From Caryophanales bacterium (lineage in GTDB: Bacteria > Bacillota_I > Bacilli_A > RFN20 > CAG-826), in the NCBI GenBank assembly GCA_016280685.1, contig JAEEHE010000122.1, positions 1 to 8,304 on the forward strand: a stretch of 8,304 nucleotides of DNA, written 5' to 3'. A program made the position numbers and the translations under genes. This document shows, in pieces, positions 1-5,565 of the stretch (positions are counted from its first letter, which is position 1; every line of letters begins with the position of its first letter). Under the pieces are notes generated by a model, which saw only the letters and a list, made by a program, of their open reading frames with translations, was not told the origin of the DNA and did no database searches.

Positions 1-207
1 ACCATTTTCGAATGTACCATCAGTACGGGCCACGCCTAAGGAATAAGCACCGACTAATTCAACGGCTGTTTCGACTTTGACTGTACCAGCAGTAATGCTG
101 ACATCAGTTTTTGATTCGCTTGTGAACCAAGCGAATGTTCCACCGACAGCACCAGCGAGCATTAAAGCGGCTGTGAGAGCGGCGGAAATAATTACTTTCT
201 TTTTCAT
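1..207 (-). CDS. SipW-dependent TasA-like surface protein, N-terminal part (cut by window edge)
   Basis: This is the first 69 codons of a gene that continues beyond the left edge. The protein starts with a short basic stretch (MKKK), a hydrophobic segment (about residues 5-25) and the SipW-type cleavage motif GGTFAWFTSES, then the opening strand of a TasA-like domain (TDVSITAGTVKVE). It matches the N-terminus of the neighbouring 516-aa protein at 62 of 69 residues, so the missing part is probably also a TasA-like head followed by a variable tail; that extension is inference. The start is set by AGGAGA (217-222 on the plus strand as tctcct), about 9 to 10 bases upstream. It lies 24 bases after the 516-aa gene and is the last visible member of the operon. 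Confidence 0.88.
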   Translation of the reverse strand, partial: MKKKVIISAALTAALMLAGAVGGTFAWFTSESKTDVSITAGTVKVETAVELVGAYSLGVARTDGTFENG

Positions 208-231
208 ATATATATATTCTCCTAATTTTTA

Positions 232-1782
232 TTAGCGAAGAAGATTGACGGTATATGTTGCGGCAGAGACATCTGCATCGACATATTCACTTTCTTCGTG
301 AGTAGATTTACCACCGACACGGCCGACGCCTTTGATGTGTAAATCAGATGCTCCGTAGAAGTTGGTGTTAGAGGAATCAGCACCATCAACACGAGCGGTT
401 GCGTCTTCATAATGATGTGTTTTTTGATCAGCAGTAAGTTTGATTGTACCTTTGACAACATTACCTTTGAAAACTTGGACATATGTTGCTCTATTAGTGC
501 CAAAGTAACCAGCGATAGCACCGATATCTTTGTAACCGACTATTTCGACGTTTTCGACTGTACAATTGGTGATATCTAAGCCAGAGTCATTTTGGTTGAA
601 ACCAATAATGCCACCAATCTTATCGCCATCATCAGTCTTATTCTTAAATACATAAGTATATGGTTGAGCGGTAATTTTCACGTTCTTGGCACTTAAATTT
701 TTGAATTCAGTACCATAAGAAGCACCAACAATACCGCCAGATTGACGAACGGTTTCGATTTCCACGTTTTCGACACTGACATTTTCTAATGTGTAGCCAC
801 GTGTACCACCATTACCGATAAATCCACCAGCTTTATAAGCGTTTAAGAATTTGATGTTTTTGAGTTTAACATTTTCTAATTTTGTGGCATTACCACTACC
901 GAGATATGGGAAGACACCGGCGATTTCGCCATAGTCGACATCATAAGTCTTAGTGATATTAGAAATGGTATGACCATTACCGTTGAAGTTTCCACCGAAT
1001 GCTTGACCAGCAAAAACTTCTGTTCCATCTTTAAAGGAAACGGAAGAACGATAATAACCAGCATCTTCGAATTCTTGACCAGCGAAGTCTAAGTCAGCAG
1101 CTAATGAGACAGTATAACCATTATAAGCATTGCCACTATCGACGTTTGCGGCAAATTCTTGCCAACCATCAGTAGAACCGATGGAGACAGTCTTATCAGT
1201 ATCATTCACCACGAGATCAGCAGGTGTCGCTTTATTGCCTTGGACAGCTTGCACGACTAAACCGATTTGAGCGGTTTTGCCTTGATATTCATTACTGGCT
1301 TCTTCTGGTAAAGCGATTTGCACATAATATGTACCTAAGTTTTGTTCTGTGGTTGGTTCAGACCAAACACCTAAACCGGTAGCTTCTGTGGTTAATTCGG
1401 CATCAGAGAAAACTTTAAATTGTAATCCAGAGGCTAATTCGCCACTCTTATTGGCTTTGATTCTCCATTTGATGTTAACATCAGAGGCATTGGAAGCCAC
1501 GACTTTTAAGACAACAGAATCACCTGGAGTCATCTTTTCTAATTTCAATAGGGCGCCTTCTAATTTATAGGTGCCACCATTTTCGAATGTACCATCAGTG
1601 CGAGCAACGCCTAAAGAATAAGCGCCTGCTAATTCCACTGCGGATTCAACTTTAACTGTACCAGCAGTAATGCTGACATCTGTTTTGGCTTCACTTGTAA
1701 ACCAAGCGAATGTTCCGCCGACAGCACCGGCTAACATCAATGCGGCTGTAAGAGCGGATGTAAGAATAATTTTCTTTTTCAT
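232..1782 (-). CDS. SipW-dependent TasA-like protein with GLUG-type beta-helix tail (516 aa)
   Basis: Probably an exported surface or matrix protein. Residues 1-26 are a SipW-type signal peptide ending GGTFA, followed by WFTSE. Residues 31-182 look like a TasA/camelysin domain: ITAGTVKVE near the start, the turn MTPGDSV at 84-90, and a closing strand with NEYQGKTAQ (164-172) that recalls the NKYQG...EATQ end of Bacillus TasA. Residues about 205-450 are a repetitive beta-helix: FNGNGHTISN (266-275) is the typical opening of GLUG repeat regions, then AGGFIGNGG (318-326), GGIVGASYG (349-357), IGGIIGFNQ (389-397) and IGAIAGYFG (420-428), each followed by an ENV/KNV strand. There is no LPXTG or hydrophobic tail, so attachment is probably through fibre assembly or binding. 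RBS AGGAGA lies 10 bases before the ATG. The family assignment is strong; an adhesive function is inference. Confidence 0.9.
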   Translation of the reverse strand: MKKKIILTSALTAALMLAGAVGGTFAWFTSEAKTDVSITAGTVKVESAVELAGAYSLGVARTDGTFENGGTYKLEGALLKLEKMTPGDSVVLKVVASNASDVNIKWRIKANKSGELASGLQFKVFSDAELTTEATGLGVWSEPTTEQNLGTYYVQIALPEEASNEYQGKTAQIGLVVQAVQGNKATPADLVVNDTDKTVSIGSTDGWQEFAANVDSGNAYNGYTVSLAADLDFAGQEFEDAGYYRSSVSFKDGTEVFAGQAFGGNFNGNGHTISNITKTYDVDYGEIAGVFPYLGSGNATKLENVKLKNIKFLNAYKAGGFIGNGGTRGYTLENVSVENVEIETVRQSGGIVGASYGTEFKNLSAKNVKITAQPYTYVFKNKTDDGDKIGGIIGFNQNDSGLDITNCTVENVEIVGYKDIGAIAGYFGTNRATYVQVFKGNVVKGTIKLTADQKTHHYEDATARVDGADSSNTNFYGASDLHIKGVGRVGGKSTHEESEYVDADVSAATYTVNLLR

Positions 1783-1801
1783 ATATTATTTATCTCCTAA
1801 A

Positions 1802-3298
1802 TTAAGCTACATAATCAGCGAGGGCAAATTGTTTGCCGTTCACTTTTGTGGAACTGATAGAATAACCAGTTTCCCATTCTTCCGCTATTTCTTTAGCGAG
1901 GGCAGGAAGATAGTATTCGCTAGATACTTCGCTAACCATTGTTTCATTAACGAAAGATTGTTCTAAGAAATATTGACCGAAACCAATACTAGCAGTACCG
2001 GAATAAGCATTATCCTTGTTGTATCTAACATAACCATTTTCATCTAAAACTTCTTCGATAGAAGCATAAGAATAGGTTTCGTTTTCGCTAGCGATTGTAG
2101 CGTTATATGTGGTATTTGTGGAAGTAATTTCAATACCGGAATCACTTGTTCTAAAGAAGGATTCGGTTTGGTCACCGTTTTGAATAGTGTTAACCACAGT
2201 GTTGGTTAAATTGAGTTTGCTATTCTTCGCACCGGCATTAAAGACAATCGCGGAGAAAGCATTAGATGTACCACTATGATTATTAACACCTGTTAAAACA
2301 GAGTCTCTAACATTGACAGTAACGCCTTCTGACCAAATATTTAATGCGGACCAACCTTGCACATTAGAACCATCGACATTGATAACCGTGCCAGTATTAC
2401 CACTAGCAACGTTAATCGCATAATAATCAGGTTGATTAACAGTGACATCAGATAAATTGACGGTGCAATCTTTAGTGCCGTATAAGCTGATGCCTCTTGT
2501 ATAAGTTCCAGAAGTTGGGCCGTTAAGTGTAACGCCAGAAAGAGTTAATGTGGTGTTTTCTACGCTATCGAAATTGATTACTCTAGAAGAACCACTAGCG
2601 GCTTGTAAAACAGTGTCTCCATCACCATAAATGGTGACATTCGCGTTACTAGGCATTTCTAAGACTTCACTGAGAGTCATATCTTGAGATAAGTAGAGGC
2701 TAACATTTCCACCTTCCGCAGGAATGTCATTAATCGCTTTTTCAAAATCAGCGACATTAGCAACAGCTTTAACACCATTATCTTGAATAGCTTCTACTAA
2801 GACGGTGACTTGACCGGTTTTGCCTTGATATTCATTACCAGTATTTTCTGGTAATTCAATAGAGGCTGATAAATCAATATCTTGAGAGCCAACTTCTAAT
2901 GGAGTCCAACCAGAAGCACCACCAGTAGCTCCCCCGACTAATGCGGAGCCTAAAGCGCCAGTTTTACGGAAAGCGACACGATATTTGATTTTCACATCGC
3001 TATTATTGGTGACTTTAATTTTGAATGTGACTTTGTCACCAGGAGTCATTTTATCTAATGTGATGGTTTGTCCTTCTAAAAGAGCAGTTCCACCATTTTC
3101 GAATTTGCCAGCGGCTTGTTCAACACCTAAAGAATAGGTTTTGAGTTCGCTGACGACTGAAGAAATGTTCACTTTACCTGCGGTAATATTGACATCAGTA
3201 TTAGATTCGCTTGTAAACCAAGCAAATGTGCCACCGACGGCACCCGCTAACATCAAAGCAGCAGTTAAAGCGGACGTAATAATAATTTTCTTTTTCAT
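1802..3298 (-). CDS. SipW-dependent TasA-like protein with pectate-lyase-like beta-helix tail (498 aa)
   Basis: Second tandem paralogue. The first 31 residues differ from those of the 516-aa protein at one position only, including the signal peptide and GTFAWFTSE cleavage region. Residues 31-172 form the TasA-like head, with MTPGDKVTFKIKV at 84-96 and NEYQGKTGQVTVLVEAIQ near 155-172. From about 175 to 400 the chain is rich in short beta strands with N/T/S/D/G turns (for example TLTLSGVTLNG, CTVNLSDVTVN, VTVNVRDSVLTG), as in right-handed parallel beta-helices of the pectate-lyase-like fold. No catalytic motif of a pectinase is visible. Residues 400-498 look more alpha-helical and end without a cell-wall sorting signal or C-terminal membrane segment. 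A putative AAAGGA ribosome site sits rather far (about 13 bases) from the ATG. Role as a displayed matrix component is inferred. Confidence 0.88.
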   Translation of the reverse strand: MKKKIIITSALTAALMLAGAVGGTFAWFTSESNTDVNITAGKVNISSVVSELKTYSLGVEQAAGKFENGGTALLEGQTITLDKMTPGDKVTFKIKVTNNSDVKIKYRVAFRKTGALGSALVGGATGGASGWTPLEVGSQDIDLSASIELPENTGNEYQGKTGQVTVLVEAIQDNGVKAVANVADFEKAINDIPAEGGNVSLYLSQDMTLSEVLEMPSNANVTIYGDGDTVLQAASGSSRVINFDSVENTTLTLSGVTLNGPTSGTYTRGISLYGTKDCTVNLSDVTVNQPDYYAINVASGNTGTVINVDGSNVQGWSALNIWSEGVTVNVRDSVLTGVNNHSGTSNAFSAIVFNAGAKNSKLNLTNTVVNTIQNGDQTESFFRTSDSGIEITSTNTTYNATIASENETYSYASIEEVLDENGYVRYNKDNAYSGTASIGFGQYFLEQSFVNETMVSEVSSEYYLPALAKEIAEEWETGYSISSTKVNGKQFALADYVA

Positions 3299-3322
3299 TT
3301 TTAATTATTAATCCTTTCCTAT

Positions 3323-3946
3323 TTATTCAGTTACTTGTGTGGCAGTTAATTTGATGCCCATATCGATAGTTAAACCTTGAGCGTCATTGCCTACTCCTTC
3401 ACCAATCTCCACTTTTAAGGTGAATTCTTGTTCACCCTCTTTAATCAATTTCGGAAGTTGGAAATTGGAACGTGTTTGATCGAGCGTATAGCTAACTGTA
3501 GTTGCGCCATTAGATTCTAATGTCACAGTGGTATAGGTAAATAATGTTGATGAAGCATCAGCATCATGACCCTCTTCATCTTTAATAGATAATTCTGGGA
3601 CACTAACGACAGTAGAAAAAGCGGTCGCACCAGTATTGGTTAATTTGAATGTGGCAATATAGGATGCACCAGGAACAGCACCATCTACATCGATAACTTT
3701 AGCGCCATCAGTAGATAAATCGAGAACAGTGTTATCAACGGTTTCACTAATCGTACCTTGTTCATTCAAAGAATTGCTGACTAATTTAGTTCTGACAAAG
3801 TCAAAATTTAAATTACCCACTTTGATATGAGCTGTTGTTGAGGCTTGGCGTGAGAACAACGCAAATGTTCCGGCGACAACACCACCTAATCCTAGTGTGG
3901 CGACGATTGCAGCGGCGATTAACGCTCTACCAGTTTTTGTGTTCAT
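3323..3946 (-). CDS. TasA/camelysin-like SipW-dependent matrix protein (207 aa)
   Basis: The compact member of the substrate set and the best candidate for the main fibre subunit. A signal peptide (about residues 1-28) ends in AGTFALFSRQAS, the TasA/CalY type of SipW cleavage region, with cleavage likely after GTFA. The mature part of roughly 180 residues carries the expected landmarks: an early strand AHIKVGNLNFDF (39-50), the PG turn with VPGASYIATFKLTNTG, and a last strand EFTLKVEIGEGVGNDAQG...LTATQ matching the YQG...EATQ end of TasA relatives. It has no beta-helix tail and no cysteine. Length is close to camelysin (about 200 aa) and shorter than Bacillus TasA (261 aa). A strong AAAGGAG lies 6-7 bases before the ATG, 15 bases after the preceding gene. 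Sequence divergence from the larger paralogues suggests a distinct structural role; this is inferred. Confidence 0.88.
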   Translation of the reverse strand: MNTKTGRALIAAAIVATLGLGGVVAGTFALFSRQASTTAHIKVGNLNFDFVRTKLVSNSLNEQGTISETVDNTVLDLSTDGAKVIDVDGAVPGASYIATFKLTNTGATAFSTVVSVPELSIKDEEGHDADASSTLFTYTTVTLESNGATTVSYTLDQTRSNFQLPKLIKEGEQEFTLKVEIGEGVGNDAQGLTIDMGIKLTATQVTE

Positions 3947-3961
3947 ATAATTCTCCTTTCT

Positions 3962-4198
3962 TTATTTTTTATTGTTATTTGTTTTTATATCATCGAATAA
4001 AAGACCCGCGAAAAGGACGTCGACGTCTTTTTCGCTTTCTTCACCAAGAGTGAAAACTAAGGAAGAGACTTTATAGAGTTGTCTACCCGGTTCTTTTAAA
4101 TTCTTCTCTCTCATCACCACTTCATGGACGCCAATACCAATAAGTGAGAATGCGAAGATGACTACTAATACAATTAGTAAGATGAAATACCATGGCAT
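3962..4198 (-). CDS. Small single-pass membrane protein of the SipW-TasA operon (78 aa)
   Basis: I do not recognise a family. Residues 3-24 are a strongly hydrophobic segment (WYFILLIVLVVIFAFSLIGI). It is followed by a basic stretch (VVMREKNLKEPGRQLYK) and a polar, acidic tail ending in TNNNKK. The positive-inside rule puts the C-terminal 50 residues in the cytoplasm. The gene is real by context: a very good GGAGGA overlaps the end of the signal peptidase gene, 7 bases before the ATG, and only 3 bases separate the two genes, so translation is probably coupled. Lying between the peptidase and its first TasA-like substrate, it could be a partner or regulator of the peptidase or an assembly factor. 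That is inference from position only. Confidence 0.8.
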   Translation of the reverse strand: MPWYFILLIVLVVIFAFSLIGIGVHEVVMREKNLKEPGRQLYKVSSLVFTLGEESEKDVDVLFAGLLFDDIKTNNNKK

Positions 4199-4201
4199 AT
4201 T

Positions 4202-5053
4202 TTACTCCTCCTTTTCACCGATCTTTTCTTCGTTATGACCGTTTATATCAGCGCTACTATTTTCCTTATTTTGTAAGGCCGCTAGCTGCGCTTTTAAAGC
4301 TTCTATTTCCGCTTGGCTAGAATTGAGTTGTGTCTCTGTTTCTGCCATCTTTAATTGTTTCTTAGCTTTCTTATCTTTATTAATTAAATAAATAATTTTT
4401 CCTATTTCATAAATAAATAATAAGGAGCAGGGAAGAATGACTAAGAACAAGATACCATTACGAGATTTGACAAATGACACCACTTCCCCGATAGGATGGT
4501 TGCTCCACGTCACTTTACCTATAACATAGGAATAAGATTGCTCGGCAGTTAATGGATTAGTGTAGATAACTTGGACACCTCCTGATGGCTTTTCTGCATC
4601 GCCCATTAAAACTAAACGATAGCCACCATTGATGGAGCCAACCTCTTTTTCGATTAGTCTATGGGTGAAGACATATTGTCCTTGGACATTATTAATTTTT
4701 GTGTAATAAACAAATGTTAAAACATCACCGACTTGTAAATCTTCATAGAACTTCTCTTCGTTCTTCTCTTTGACCTCTTTAATAGATATCAAAGTATTGA
4801 CTGGTAACGTTTTAATCTTATAGGTCTTGTAGGTCTCTGGATCGATATGGTTATTTTCCGCCATAGAAGCGGTTTCTACCGTTCTTAACTGCATTCCGTT
4901 AATTGACCTACCATTCTTATTGTTGGAAGTTGTGCTTCTAAATATAATCGCGGTAATAGCAAAAACAGCAAAAGCGACGAATAAAACATCGAGGATAATG
5001 TTCACTATTTTATAAGTTTTGCTATGTTGTTTTTGTTCTTTCTCTTGCATCAT
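4202..5053 (-). CDS. sipW: SipW-type signal peptidase I (S26B family) with coiled-coil tail
   Basis: Membrane serine protease that cleaves special signal peptides of TasA-like proteins at the outer face of the membrane. Residues about 17-38 and 199-223 are membrane segments. The catalytic features of the archaeal/ER-like S26B group are visible: nucleophile Ser63 in ETASMAENN, His131 in VFTHRLI (replacing the Lys of the classical bacterial enzyme), and Asp152 in LMGDAEKPSGG. VGDVLTF (108-114) and VIGKV (177-181) are further family landmarks. After the second membrane segment comes a cytoplasmic tail of about 60 residues, of which 232-264 predict a coiled coil (AEIEALKAQLAALQ). At 283 aa it is longer than Bacillus SipW (190 aa). 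Two ATGs are adjacent; AAAGG lies 11 bases upstream, within the end of the preceding gene, whose stop is 3 bases before the start. Confidence 0.93.
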   Translation of the reverse strand: MMQEKEQKQHSKTYKIVNIILDVLFVAFAVFAITAIIFRSTTSNNKNGRSINGMQLRTVETASMAENNHIDPETYKTYKIKTLPVNTLISIKEVKEKNEEKFYEDLQVGDVLTFVYYTKINNVQGQYVFTHRLIEKEVGSINGGYRLVLMGDAEKPSGGVQVIYTNPLTAEQSYSYVIGKVTWSNHPIGEVVSFVKSRNGILFLVILPCSLLFIYEIGKIIYLINKDKKAKKQLKMAETETQLNSSQAEIEALKAQLAALQNKENSSADINGHNEEKIGEKEE

Positions 5054-5056
5054 AAA

Positions 5057-5545
5057 TTAGAAAACCTTTACAAATTTCATATGGAAGGTGAACTGCATAT
5101 CGAGTTCTTCTTCCACAACATCTTTTGATAAATAGAAAGTCAGGACAAATTCCTTGTCTTGCTTTCCCACATAAGTTTGATCTTTTAAAGGATTCTTTTT
5201 GGAATAATCTTTAATCGTATAAACATTATTACCACTCTCATCCTCAAATAAGAGTTCTTCTCCTTTCTTTACGGAGAAGGAGACATATTTATTCGCGTAT
5301 TCATCCGCATTAGTGAACCAGATGGAGGTATTAACATCGCTAGACCACTCTAAATCAACATCAATTAAGAAATCTTTTTGTTGTCCTGGGAGCATGTTCA
5401 AATAGATGTCTTTCTCGACCACTTCACCATCGTGATAGACGGTTTGTTGTTGCTTATTATATAAATAGCCAACAATGACACCTGCCCCACCGGTTAGTAA
5501 TAAACCTGCGGAAATGAATAAACCGATAATTGTATGGAGTTTCAT
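5057..5545 (-). CDS. Membrane-anchored protein with TasA-like outer domain (162 aa)
   Basis: Not a recognised named protein. Residues 5-28 are one hydrophobic segment, followed by NKQQQ and a soluble region of about 130 residues, rich in beta strands and probably outside the cell. That region echoes the TasA-like proteins downstream: LNMLPGQQKDFLIDVDL (49-65) corresponds to their KMTPGD...FKIKV strand, and KEFVLTFYLSKDVVEEE (131-147) to their EFTLKVEI or VQIALPEEASNEY region. Unlike those proteins it lacks the GTFA-W/L-F motif, so it may keep its N-terminal anchor; AGVIVGYLYN stands in that place. A membrane-bound nucleator or anchor for the fibre, in a role like Bacillus TapA, is an attractive but unproven idea. 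The ribosome site is weak (AAAGAAG, about 13 bases upstream), suggesting low expression relative to the substrates. Confidence 0.8.
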   Translation of the reverse strand: MKLHTIIGLFISAGLLLTGGAGVIVGYLYNKQQQTVYHDGEVVEKDIYLNMLPGQQKDFLIDVDLEWSSDVNTSIWFTNADEYANKYVSFSVKKGEELLFEDESGNNVYTIKDYSKKNPLKDQTYVGKQDKEFVLTFYLSKDVVEEELDMQFTFHMKFVKVF

Positions 5546-5565
5546 TGTATTTAACTAGCTTCTTT

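Noticed and set aside
222..1064. Additional minus-strand frames inside the 516-aa gene
   Set aside because: Out-of-frame shadows; the 516-aa frame has the signal peptide, domain motifs and ribosome site.
1802..3298. Pectate lyase or other polysaccharide lyase activity for the beta-helix tail
   Set aside because: Only the repetitive strand pattern is visible; no recognisable catalytic motif, so an enzyme call is not supported.
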